NCBI RefSeq assembly: GCF_004345615.1
Contig: NZ_SLWK01000016.1
Location: 1 to 64,000, forward strand
Direction of reading: 5' to 3'
From: Natronoflexus pectinivorans
Lineage (GTDB): Bacteria > Bacteroidota > Bacteroidia > Bacteroidales > Marinilabiliaceae
Length of the DNA stretch: 64,000 bases
The position numbers and the translations under genes are program-made. Below, in pieces: positions 49,811 to 59,163 of the stretch. Every line of letters starts with the position of its first letter. Positions within the stretch are counted from its first letter, which is position 1. A model generated the notes under the pieces. The model was given only the letters and a program-made list of their open reading frames with translations. It had not been told where the DNA came from and did not search any database.

Positions 49811-52800
49811 ATGTATAGACTAGTATTACTCCTCTCACTTGCACTGTATTTGTCATTCAGTTGCAGAACTTCAGAGACCATGGTTCATATCGATTTTTCA
49901 GAACTATGGCATCATACTGATTCTCTTAATAAGTTAAACAGACCGCAAGCAACCCTTGAGGTAGTGAATGAAATTGTAAAGCAGAGCCGTAATCAACAAA
50001 GCACAGAGGATTACATCAAGGCAATTGTTTTAAGATTTCAGTTAAAACAGGAAGTGTTTGATAATGCTCTGGAAGAGACCATATCCGAACTTGAATCGGA
50101 AGTACCTGGTTTATGGATGCCTGCCAAACAAATGGTTCATAGTTTTTTGGGAGATTTATATCATAGGTTTTATCTTGAGAACCACTGGAGGTTGCTACAG
50201 CAACCTCTAGCTGAAACAGATGCCGAACACCTTATTGAAATGAGCGCATCGGAAATATCTCAATTATCAATCAATCACTACTTGGCATCATTGGAGTGCA
50301 GAGAGGAGCTTATTTCTGAGTCATCCGTCAACTATCAAATTTTATTGGAAGGCGGAGCTGATAAGATTCATTTGCGCCCAACGCTTTATGATTTGCTGGC
50401 CGGAAGGTTGGTGGAGAAATTGCTTAGTGGTGAGTTGTTTGAGTTCCCTGAAATTGATACTTACCGGTTCTCTGATGATTTTCTGTTGCAGCATCGGGAT
50501 TTATTTGTCAATGGTGTAATTGAAGAAATTCACTATGATGAATCCGACGTTAAAGCCATCCATATTTTGCAGGATTGGTTGCGTTTCAGAATAAATGTCG
50601 GTGATGTAGATGCTCTGGCCGATATAGACCTGTTGAGGTTGGAACTGATGTATGGTAAATATGAAGGTACCGACGGGTTGCAGCTTTTTGAAAAGGCGTT
50701 GAAACACCTGGCTTCAGAATCGAAGGATTCTGAAGTATATTCATCTATTCTCTATAGGCATGCCAGCCTGTTGCATAGTCAAACACATTTTGGCAAATTG
50801 GATTCCGATAGGAATTATCTTTTGGAAGCCCTTATTTTGGCACGTTCTGCAATGGAGGCATGGCCTGATAGTGAAGGTGCACGTTTATCACGCCAACTTG
50901 AGGAAGGTATTTTAAATCCAACCCTTCGGGTAAATGCTGAGTCGGTGGTTGTACCAGGTAGCCCTGTAATGTTTTCTGTAATTTATAGAAATATTGATAC
51001 GCTCTATACAAGCCTTTTTCTTTTAGATGCCCATGAGTTTGGCCCTGAGCGTTATAATATGGCCGATAGAGCTATGGAACAGGTGGTTCAAAATACACCT
51101 GTTTTTTCCCGGGATTATGTTCTCCATGATTTCGGTTATTACCTTGAAAGATCTGCGGAACTGAAGCTTTCGGAGGGAATGGAGCCGGGTTTTTATTGTC
51201 TGGTGGTGTCATGTGAGCCAATAGAACCCAAATACCTGAAAGACAATAAACTGTTTTCGGTGCTCCCTTTTCAGGTTTCAAATCTCGTTTACAGCGAACA
51301 TGTTCGTGAGGAGGGACTTATGATTTCAGTGGTGAACCGTACCAACGGACAGCCGGTTGCCAATGCAACCGTCTCTGTTCAACCCGAGAGAGCTTATGGA
51401 CGGCCTCATAAAGAAGGGGAGATTTTTTCAACCAATCAGGATGGTCGATTGATGATTGATGACAAGGGTTTGTTTGATAGGGGTTTGCGGTTGATTATAA
51501 ACAAGGGCGAGGATGTTTTATATTCCTTTGAACAATCTTACTTCTCATCTCCTCGTGAAAGGAGGAGTGCAACTCGTTCCCAGTTTTCATTTTTTACGGA
51601 CAGGCAAATTTATCGTCCCGGTCAGTTTGTGCATTTCAAGGGAGTTCTGCTTGAAAATAGAGATGGGGAAGTTAAGGCTGTTGCCAATGAACGTGTTCAG
51701 GTTTTTATGCGTGATGCGAACGGTCAGGAGGTGGCATCTGAATATTTTGTTACCAACAAATATGGCTCCGTATCAGGCCGCTTTCTTTTGCCACGCAGCT
51801 TACTTACCGGCAGTTTTAGCATAGGTTCAGCTCATGGTCACAAGTTTTTTAGTGTAGAAGAGTACAAACGGCCTCGTTTTGAAGTTACATTTAAACCCCA
51901 CACTGAAATAGCGTTGATTGGCGATACAATTACTGTGACAGCCATGGCTCAGGCGCTCACCGGGATGCCAATAACGAGCGCAGAGGTCAATTGGACAGTT
52001 ACACGATACAGTTACATCGGATTTAGGTTTCCAAACAGGCACATGAATCAGATTGCATCGGGAACCGGCTTTACTGATGAGAACGGACATGTACCGGTAC
52101 GTTTTATCGCTTTAGGAGAAAAGGATACAAATCATAATTTCAGAATAGAGTTAAGTGTGACTGATTCCAACGGAGAAACGCAAACTGGTTCGCTATCCGT
52201 AATGCTTGGAAAGCATGGGGTTGAGCCCTTTGTTGCAACTTCCAAACCATGGTATCCTGTCTCTGAGCTAAATGATTTTGTCGCCACTTTCGGGGTACAT
52301 AATTTGTCTGGTGAGCCGGTTGCATCTGAAGTTCTGTATAAGATTGAAAGGTTGAGGGCACCCGAGTTAATACTTCCGGAAAGGATATGGGATGAACCCG
52401 ACACTATTTTGTATGAAGGTGCTTTTTTTAGTTTTTCTTCAGAAAGAAAAACTAAACAGAGTCCTGATTACGTGGTGACCGAAGGACGTAAAGTCGTTGT
52501 TGGGAAAGAAGATACCGACATTAAACTTCCAGCCGGATTAAAATCCGGAAAATATCGGATTTCGATGATGGTACCTGATGTTTCGGGGGATACTTTGCTG
52601 ACCACCACCGAGTTTATGGTTGTTGATGTCAATAATAAAAATTATAATTCAGACGAACCACTTACATTGTTGAATTTAACAAACCGGATTTTGCAACCCG
52701 GTGAAACAGTTTCGTTTTTGGCCGGAACCGGCCTTGAATCAGCAAGGATTCGGGTTTTGGCGGCAGGTGAACAGGGGATTATTCTCGACAGGGAATATGA

Positions 52801-55702
52801 TTTGGACAGGGAGTGGCAGCACGTTTCTTTTAATGTTCCAAACGACCTTACAGGTCATCTGTTGGTTCAGGTTATTATTTTTTATCACAATCGGGTTTAT
52901 TCAAAGGAGCTTAACCATCATGTGATAACGCCTGATAATAGATTGGAAATTGATTTAATTGAATATAAGGAAGAGATGTCGCCAGGAGAACCCGCAACAT
53001 GGATGTTGCGGCTTGTGGATGGCAGTGGTCGTCCTGTTCAAACTGAACTTGTTGCTTTAATGTACGATGCCTCATTGGATGCCTATCAGCCAAATTCGTT
53101 GAATTTGCATGTGCCTGCAATCCATCGGGTTGTGAGTAAATGGCGCACAAGACCAGTCTCTTTGTCTCCTACGACTGGAAAGATGATGCATCATGGGTAT
53201 CAAAGAATGGTACAAAAACCTTATCCCCGGTTCTTTTGGGAAACGAAAATAGGTGCGTCTCGGGATGGATTTTTAATGCGAGCAACGGCGGCAGGCTCTC
53301 ATTTGAAAGAGCAATATGTAGTTTTGAATATTGTTGATGATGATGTAGATCTAGATATAGAAGAAATCGCTCCAATGACTCGACAAGAAGAGGTCATAAT
53401 TCCTACAGAAGACACCTCTGCTTCATTACAAATTCGCCGCGATTTAAAGGAGACCGCCTTTTTCTTTCCTCACCTCGAAACCAACAGTGAGGGCATTGCA
53501 AAGTTCGATTTTACCATGCCGGAATCTCTTACCCGCTGGAGGTTTATGGCGTTGGCGCATAGGGAGGATGGTGTTTATGCAACCACTGAGGCGTTTGCAA
53601 CTACGGTTCTGGATTTGATGGTGATACCCAATTTGCCACGCCTTGTTACCGAAGGTGATGAATTGGTTCTAAAAGCCAATATTGTGAATAACAGTTCCGA
53701 AACCATGCAGGGAACCGCCAATATGGTAGTAACGAATGCCATTTCGGGTGAAAAAATACCTTTGAAATCAGATTCAGAAAACGGGTGGCATCTTGCTCCC
53801 GGTCAAACCGTGCCGGTAAGTTGGCGGTTAGGCGTTCCCAAAGGCATAAAAGCTCTTGAAATAACGGTCTCTGCTGTTTCCGGTGAGCTGTCTGACGGAG
53901 AAGTACACCTGATTCCCGTAAGACCTGCACGAACGCTTATTACCGAAACCAAACCGGTAGTGCTTATCGGTTCAGGAGAACACAAAATTGAAATGCCTCT
54001 GCTAATGGATGCAACGGATCAGGATTTTGAAAGTTTTACCTTCACTTATACTCAGAATGCTGCTTGGGAAATACTGGGAGTTTTACCATGGCTCATGGAG
54101 AGGCCAAAGGAGAGTTCCGACCAAATATTTAACCGAATATTTTCTGCGGCTGTTGCCGGAGAGATTTTAAATCAGCATCCTCAAATAAAAAGAGTTCTGA
54201 CTGCATGGGGAGATGAGTTACCGGGAGATTCAGATGCTTTGCTTTCAGCCATGGAGCGTAATCCGGAACTGAAACCTCTTTTTCTTGAAGCAACTCCCTG
54301 GCTGAACCAGGCACAAAGCGACACAGAGCGCCGCCGTTATTTTGCTGCTTTGGTGCGGGATGGTTACTTGGAAACTGAATTAAATGAATCTGTCCAGGCT
54401 CTTAAAAAGCAACAACTTCCCAATGGAGCATGGCCTTGGTTCAATGGAATGATGCCATCGGAACAGATCACAGCTACCATAGTGGCTGGATTCGGTTATC
54501 TCAAAATGCAAAACATCGATTTGGGTGATGAGGTTATTAACATGATTAAAAGAGCAAATCGATGGTTAATCAATGAATTGAAAGAGCGAAAGGGAAGGGG
54601 AGATGAGGCTGAATTTCCCGCTGCTGTTTTGAGCCAAATTTATGCCTTAAGCTATTTTACTGATGCTTTAGAGCATCAGGTTGTTGAATACTGGATCAAT
54701 CAATTGGCTGAAAATATTCCTCGAGAACCGGTTTCACAAATGGCTTATGCTTCGGTAATTCTAAATCGTGCAGGACATATCAGCGAATCGGAGCAATTGC
54801 TCCGTTCCATTGAAGACAGGCTCATCGTTGGTGAAAATGAAACCCTCTTCTTCCGTTTGCCACACGGCCCATATTGGCATCAAGCTCCCATCGAAAGCCA
54901 TGTTGTAGCTATGGAGGCTCTCAGAGAGGCAAATCCCGAAAATGTTCTGTTGGAAGGCATGGAAAACTGGTTGATTTCCCAAAAGAGAACCCAATCGTGG
55001 CAAACAACGCGGGCAACGGTGGCTGCAGTTTATGCTTTGGCCACTTCTTCCCGAAAGTTATTTGATTTGAGTGAGCTGGATCGTATTCAAATGGGAGGAG
55101 AAGAATTAAGGCCGTCAGAAATTAGTTCTGGGAGCGGGTTTTTTAGTCATACGGTGAAAGGAGCTGCAATCAATCCGGCATTTGGAACGGTTATTATTGA
55201 TAAAAAAAGTTCCAATCCATCTTTTGCATCCATGCATTTGAGCTACTTTGAACAGTCAGGAGACGTAAAAGCAGGTGGTTTTTTGGAGGTGGATATTTCT
55301 AAGTATCTTCGCAATTTAGAAGAAGGAGTTGAGCAATGGGATTTGATTAAGGAGGAAACGTCATTGAAACCCGGCGACAGGATAATGATGCGGGTTGTGA
55401 TGGAAACACCTCAGGCGTTGGACTTTGTACACGTGGATGCACCACGTGCATCCAACCTCGAACCTGTTGATTTGCTGTCAGGTTTCAGATATCAATCGGG
55501 GTTGGGATACTATATGTCAATTAGAGATGGAGGAAACTCTTTTTTTATTGATCACCTCCCACGAGGACACTATACATTTACATGGGAAGTGACGGTATCG
55601 CACAGCGGAGAAGCAGTTCAGGCACCGATCAGAGTTTCATGTTATTACGCTCCCGAATTTTCCGGCCACAGTAAAGGTGGCACGATTCGTGTAGAATATT
55701 AG
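49811..55702 (+). CDS. bacterial alpha-2-macroglobulin lipoprotein lacking the thioester Cys
   Basis: 1963 residues. Lipoprotein signal LLSLALYLSFSC. Order: helical N-terminal region (~25-375), macroglobulin beta domains (~380-1180) including MG2 FFTDRQIYRPGQFVHFKG at ~595, the A2M core (~1195-1300; FFFPHLETNSEGIAKFDFTMPESLTRWRFMALA) and the helical barrel domain (~1410-1760). In homologues the barrel carries CxEQ, an internal thioester that traps proteases. Here the aligned site reads ERPKESSDQIF, with Ser1435 in place of Cys, so no thioester can form. It likely guards the envelope by conformational trapping or acts structurally. Confidence 0.9.
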   Translation: MYRLVLLLSLALYLSFSCRTSETMVHIDFSELWHHTDSLNKLNRPQATLEVVNEIVKQSRNQQSTEDYIKAIVLRFQLKQEVFDNALEETISELESEVPGLWMPAKQMVHSFLGDLYHRFYLENHWRLLQQPLAETDAEHLIEMSASEISQLSINHYLASLECREELISESSVNYQILLEGGADKIHLRPTLYDLLAGRLVEKLLSGELFEFPEIDTYRFSDDFLLQHRDLFVNGVIEEIHYDESDVKAIHILQDWLRFRINVGDVDALADIDLLRLELMYGKYEGTDGLQLFEKALKHLASESKDSEVYSSILYRHASLLHSQTHFGKLDSDRNYLLEALILARSAMEAWPDSEGARLSRQLEEGILNPTLRVNAESVVVPGSPVMFSVIYRNIDTLYTSLFLLDAHEFGPERYNMADRAMEQVVQNTPVFSRDYVLHDFGYYLERSAELKLSEGMEPGFYCLVVSCEPIEPKYLKDNKLFSVLPFQVSNLVYSEHVREEGLMISVVNRTNGQPVANATVSVQPERAYGRPHKEGEIFSTNQDGRLMIDDKGLFDRGLRLIINKGEDVLYSFEQSYFSSPRERRSATRSQFSFFTDRQIYRPGQFVHFKGVLLENRDGEVKAVANERVQVFMRDANGQEVASEYFVTNKYGSVSGRFLLPRSLLTGSFSIGSAHGHKFFSVEEYKRPRFEVTFKPHTEIALIGDTITVTAMAQALTGMPITSAEVNWTVTRYSYIGFRFPNRHMNQIASGTGFTDENGHVPVRFIALGEKDTNHNFRIELSVTDSNGETQTGSLSVMLGKHGVEPFVATSKPWYPVSELNDFVATFGVHNLSGEPVASEVLYKIERLRAPELILPERIWDEPDTILYEGAFFSFSSERKTKQSPDYVVTEGRKVVVGKEDTDIKLPAGLKSGKYRISMMVPDVSGDTLLTTTEFMVVDVNNKNYNSDEPLTLLNLTNRILQPGETVSFLAGTGLESARIRVLAAGEQGIILDREYDLDREWQHVSFNVPNDLTGHLLVQVIIFYHNRVYSKELNHHVITPDNRLEIDLIEYKEEMSPGEPATWMLRLVDGSGRPVQTELVALMYDASLDAYQPNSLNLHVPAIHRVVSKWRTRPVSLSPTTGKMMHHGYQRMVQKPYPRFFWETKIGASRDGFLMRATAAGSHLKEQYVVLNIVDDDVDLDIEEIAPMTRQEEVIIPTEDTSASLQIRRDLKETAFFFPHLETNSEGIAKFDFTMPESLTRWRFMALAHREDGVYATTEAFATTVLDLMVIPNLPRLVTEGDELVLKANIVNNSSETMQGTANMVVTNAISGEKIPLKSDSENGWHLAPGQTVPVSWRLGVPKGIKALEITVSAVSGELSDGEVHLIPVRPARTLITETKPVVLIGSGEHKIEMPLLMDATDQDFESFTFTYTQNAAWEILGVLPWLMERPKESSDQIFNRIFSAAVAGEILNQHPQIKRVLTAWGDELPGDSDALLSAMERNPELKPLFLEATPWLNQAQSDTERRRYFAALVRDGYLETELNESVQALKKQQLPNGAWPWFNGMMPSEQITATIVAGFGYLKMQNIDLGDEVINMIKRANRWLINELKERKGRGDEAEFPAAVLSQIYALSYFTDALEHQVVEYWINQLAENIPREPVSQMAYASVILNRAGHISESEQLLRSIEDRLIVGENETLFFRLPHGPYWHQAPIESHVVAMEALREANPENVLLEGMENWLISQKRTQSWQTTRATVAAVYALATSSRKLFDLSELDRIQMGGEELRPSEISSGSGFFSHTVKGAAINPAFGTVIIDKKSSNPSFASMHLSYFEQSGDVKAGGFLEVDISKYLRNLEEGVEQWDLIKEETSLKPGDRIMMRVVMETPQALDFVHVDAPRASNLEPVDLLSGFRYQSGLGYYMSIRDGGNSFFIDHLPRGHYTFTWEVTVSHSGEAVQAPIRVSCYYAPEFSGHSKGGTIRVEY

Positions 55703-55814
55703 ATAAGTAGTAAGGTTGGAAGTGCGGAAGTCTGACTAGTACAAATTTTGCTCAACAACGAACCTGAATTTATTATAAAAAATGATCGAAAGATTAGGTA
55801 ATCAGTTGATAAGG

Positions 55815-56795
55815 ATGAAGATATTTTTAATAAGTATGTTGCTCTTTGGAGCCCTATTGCACCCGGTTTACAGTCAACTTGGAGGCACTGAATATAAACA
55901 ACGTGGCTTACAGTTATTGCAAGCAGGTTCAGTAGATTCTGCCATGGTTTATTTGAACCAGGCAACTCTGCTTGGCGTCAATGATGGAGAGGTTCTTGGA
56001 GGATTGGCATTGGCCTATATCCTGCAAGGTGATGCGCAGAGAGCGTTGGAAAAAGCAGCCGATGCCCGTCGAGACCGATTGAACCCATCGCCGGATGCTT
56101 TTCTGGCCGGATTTTTAGCTCATGAGCAATTGGGAAATGTGCGACAGCGAAATCGTTGGATGGAGCAGGGGTTAGATCTGTTTTCCGGGGATTATCTGTT
56201 GTTGTTTCATGCCGGAAGAGTGCTCATCCCTTTTGACAAGGAGGAGGGAGAGCGTCTTTTATTAAAATCCATTCATGCCGAGCCTGCATTTGCTCCGGCG
56301 CACCTCTTATTGGGCGAACAAATGCACCGTAGGGGAGAGAATTTAAAAGCAGCATTACCTTTGTTATATTACCTTATGCTGCATCATGACACGCCTGAAA
56401 GTGTTGAACTGGTTCGTGTTCTTGAAAGGCTATATGACTCCTGGGGTGCTTCATCGGCAAGTATTTCGCGGCACAGCAATGTGAGCCGCGGTTTTTCAGT
56501 CCCTTTTGTACCGGAACTGCCCGAAAAAAGATTAGTCGATGATGCATCCCGTGCCAATTGGTATGTGAACCAGACCAATGCATTACTACAAAGTTTGCAG
56601 CTTGCAGATATCACCTCTGAGGATGCTTTGTGGGTTTTTTATTCTGACTTTTTTGCGCAAGTAGCCCGGCTTAACTTTTCAATGCCACTGGCCATGCATA
56701 CTGCCTACAGCCGATATCCTTCAGAAGTTATGGTTTGGATGTCGGAAAATGCACGACAGTACGATATGTTGGCCAATTGGTTGCTGATTAAGTGA
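55815..56795 (+). CDS. exported TPR-like protein linked to the macroglobulin
   Basis: ~326 residues. Signal peptide from the Met at 55815 (MKIFLISMLLFGALLHPVYS). Helical repeats of TPR type follow: YKQRGLQLLQAGSVDSAMVYLNQA and GEVLGGLALAYILQGDAQRALEKA. The C-terminal ~110 residues (RFSVPFVPELPEKRLVDDASRANWY-like segment onward) are not assigned. It lies 110 bases after the macroglobulin gene, same strand, and is probably co-transcribed. It may be an assembly partner. No enzyme motif is visible. Confidence 0.65.
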   Translation: MKIFLISMLLFGALLHPVYSQLGGTEYKQRGLQLLQAGSVDSAMVYLNQATLLGVNDGEVLGGLALAYILQGDAQRALEKAADARRDRLNPSPDAFLAGFLAHEQLGNVRQRNRWMEQGLDLFSGDYLLLFHAGRVLIPFDKEEGERLLLKSIHAEPAFAPAHLLLGEQMHRRGENLKAALPLLYYLMLHHDTPESVELVRVLERLYDSWGASSASISRHSNVSRGFSVPFVPELPEKRLVDDASRANWYVNQTNALLQSLQLADITSEDALWVFYSDFFAQVARLNFSMPLAMHTAYSRYPSEVMVWMSENARQYDMLANWLLIK

Positions 56796-56855
56796 CGACT
56801 GTTTTAAAATTTAGTTCAAAGTTCAAAGTTTTTAGTTTATGGTTGATAGTTTTGT

Positions 56856-56906
56856 AAACCCTAAACTATAAACCCTAAACCCTAAACCATCAACTCTAAA
56901 CCCTAA
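56856..56906. repeat. CCCTAAA telomere-like tract
   Basis: About five degenerate CCCTAAA heptamers (AAACCCTAAAC...CCCTAAACC...CTCTAAACCC), ending over the stop codon of the convergent GH15 gene. Just upstream (56830-56853) is the partly complementary TTTAGTTTATGGTTGATAG, so transcripts could fold into a long hairpin. It may act as a bidirectional terminator. Confidence 0.6.
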
Positions 56907-58723
56907 TGCAACATTTGCAACAAAATCTCCTCCCTGCTTAATTGACCGCCGCCAAGCACCATGGCCGTTTCAATTAAAGCCAGATGAGAGTATGCCTGAG
57001 GGAAATTTCCCAGCAGTCGTTTGGTCTCAAAATCAAGATCTTCACTAAAAAGTCCCAGGTGATTAGAGTAAGAGAGAAGTTTCTCAAATTTTTCAATGGC
57101 CTCCTCTTTTTTTCCTATCATGTACAAACTTTTGATCAGCCAGAATGAGCAAATAGTGAAAGCTGAAGATGGTTCACCGAAATCATCCTTGTTTTTGTAT
57201 CGGTACATCAACCCTTTGTGCTCAAGTTCTTTTTGAATGGCCAGTACAGTGCTGACATACTTCGGATCCTGGGGTGACATAAATCCATAAGTTTCCATCA
57301 ACAGCACCGATGCATCCAGATCTTCATGTCCATAAGCCTGTGTAAAGGATTGTTTCTCTTCCGACCAGGCATTTTCCATGATGTCCGCTTTTATTTTATC
57401 TCGCAGTGGAAGCCATTCATCAACTTGTTTGTTTTGTTGAAGAAGCGAGGCAATTTTTACTGCCCTGTCAATGGCCACCCAGCACAACACTTTACTAAAG
57501 GTAAAGTGTTTGTTGTTTTGCCGCATTTCCCAAATTCCTTTATCAGGTTTGTGCCAGTTTCTTTGCACAGATCGCACCATGTTTCTGGTGATGGTCCAAA
57601 GCTCTTCGCTATGTTCCAGTGTGACCGAAAATAGGTGAAAATGCTGGTAAATCACATCCATCAGGATGCCGTAAATGTCATTTTGTTTTTGTTTGTATGC
57701 TGCGTTTCCAATTCTTACCGGTTTGCTGCCACAATATCCTTCCAGATGATCCAGTTCAAATTCTGTCAGCTTTTTTTCACCATTAATCCCATACATTATC
57801 TGTATTTTTTCATCTTTCTCGGGCAACAAATGAGTAATGAAGTTCAGATATCGATTGGCCAGTTTGTGGTGATCTAAGCCAGACATGATTTTTATAACCA
57901 TTGAAGCATCCCTGATCCAGCAAAAGCGGTAATCCCAGTTGCGAACTTCGCCAATGGTTTCCGGTAGAGAAGTTGTTAAAGCCGCGAGAACGGCTCCGGT
58001 TTTTTGGTAGCTCAAAAGCTTTAAAACCAGGGCACTTCTGTCTATGATGTCGTTGTATTTTCCAAAATGAGTGGTGCGATTCGCCCATGTTAGCCAGTAG
58101 GCCTTTGTTCGCATCAGTTTCATGTAGGAACGCTCCATAGTTTGTTTCAGCAGTTTCTGGTTGTAACTCACCAGAATAAACTCATCACGATAAAGCGTGA
58201 TGAGCTGCTGACAAGCCACATCTGAATTGTTCATGCTGGTGTAAAGGTACATCGAATCGTAATTACCCTTGGTGGTTTGCGCCTTTACATATTTGTCATA
58301 AATCTGAATTTTCGTATCAAACCTGCCATACTCGAGTCTTGGATTAAACTTTATCCGGAACTTTGGGGCTCCTTCAACATGTTTAAAAAATCGAATTAAA
58401 TCGGGTGGTGTGTAGTATTGGCCACTATCCAACTTGTATCGTGGCATGAAATCGTGTACCTCAAATACTCCATCTTCACAATGAAACCTGGTAATTAAAA
58501 TGTTCGTGTTCCCATCGTAAGTTTGAATGATGCGGGATTCCGTATCAGTAATTATTTCAAAACTTCCACCATTTTTATCATCAAGAATTTTCCCGAAAAC
58601 CGAGGCAGAATCAAACTTTGGCAAACACAACCAATCGATACTTCCTTTGTCGGAAACCAAAGCACCACTTCTGCAGTTACCAATAATTCCATAGTTCAGA
58701 TCCTTATCACACAATTGCTTCAT
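56903..58723 (-). CDS. family 15 glycoside hydrolase (glucoamylase/trehalase type)
   Basis: ~606 residues. N-terminal DLNYGIIGNCRSGALVSDKGSIDWLCLPKFDSASVFGKIL and the barrel motif YRFCWIRDASMVIKIM mark the GH15 family. Later, WAIDRAVK-like and FTICSFWLIKSLYMIGKKEEAIEKF follow the (alpha/alpha)6 barrel. Such enzymes hydrolyse alpha-glucosides; some are trehalases. Divergent from a trehalose-phosphate synthase gene, so a trehalose or storage-glucan role is favoured. The longer frame begins at a TTG (58750); the ATG at 58723 is used here. No signal peptide, hence cytoplasmic. Confidence 0.85.
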   Translation of the reverse strand: MKQLCDKDLNYGIIGNCRSGALVSDKGSIDWLCLPKFDSASVFGKILDDKNGGSFEIITDTESRIIQTYDGNTNILITRFHCEDGVFEVHDFMPRYKLDSGQYYTPPDLIRFFKHVEGAPKFRIKFNPRLEYGRFDTKIQIYDKYVKAQTTKGNYDSMYLYTSMNNSDVACQQLITLYRDEFILVSYNQKLLKQTMERSYMKLMRTKAYWLTWANRTTHFGKYNDIIDRSALVLKLLSYQKTGAVLAALTTSLPETIGEVRNWDYRFCWIRDASMVIKIMSGLDHHKLANRYLNFITHLLPEKDEKIQIMYGINGEKKLTEFELDHLEGYCGSKPVRIGNAAYKQKQNDIYGILMDVIYQHFHLFSVTLEHSEELWTITRNMVRSVQRNWHKPDKGIWEMRQNNKHFTFSKVLCWVAIDRAVKIASLLQQNKQVDEWLPLRDKIKADIMENAWSEEKQSFTQAYGHEDLDASVLLMETYGFMSPQDPKYVSTVLAIQKELEHKGLMYRYKNKDDFGEPSSAFTICSFWLIKSLYMIGKKEEAIEKFEKLLSYSNHLGLFSEDLDFETKRLLGNFPQAYSHLALIETAMVLGGGQLSREEILLQMLH

Positions 58724-58828
58724 ACGCGCTGTCAAAATTTCAGTAATCAATTAAATAACTATTTTCTTTTGTATCTTCAAAAATCAGGAATTTATCTCTG
58801 TTTTGAGCAAAAAAGTCCTACTTTTTTT

Positions 58829-58836
58829 TATCTTTG
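58829..58836 (+). promoter_or_regulatory. -7 box of the trehalose gene
   Basis: TATCTTTG, a perfect TAnnTTTG match, lies ~330 bases before otsA/B. It implies a long leader containing the hairpin at 59104-59131. Confidence 0.45.
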
Positions 58837-59103
58837 TTAGAAACCGGATTGATCTGTATAATAAATTAAACAGGATTAACGGTTGAATTGTTAAAAGTAA
58901 GACCATTCAAAAATTTTTCAAGAAATTTTTGACTTCACTTTTACTCATTTGTTTTTCTGGCTGCATTGATTATTTGTCCAATAGCAAGCATATATCTCTT
59001 TAAACGAATGAGAGCGACTTTTGGGTTTATTAAGAAAACATAAATGATTCAAATCAAACAAAATTGAACCGTTTATAGCAATAAAATCCTTGCGGTTGCA
59101 TAA

Positions 59104-59131
59104 CTCCGGTTGAAAAACAACCAGAGCTTTT
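59104..59131 (+). promoter_or_regulatory. leader hairpin with T-run before the trehalose gene
   Basis: CTCCGGTTG-AAAAA-CAACCAGAG (one mismatch) followed by CTTTTT, 33 bases before the start codon. It has the build of a terminator or attenuator inside the leader. Confidence 0.4.
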
Positions 59132-59163
59132 TATAAACAATAATCCTAAATTTTTTTATCACT

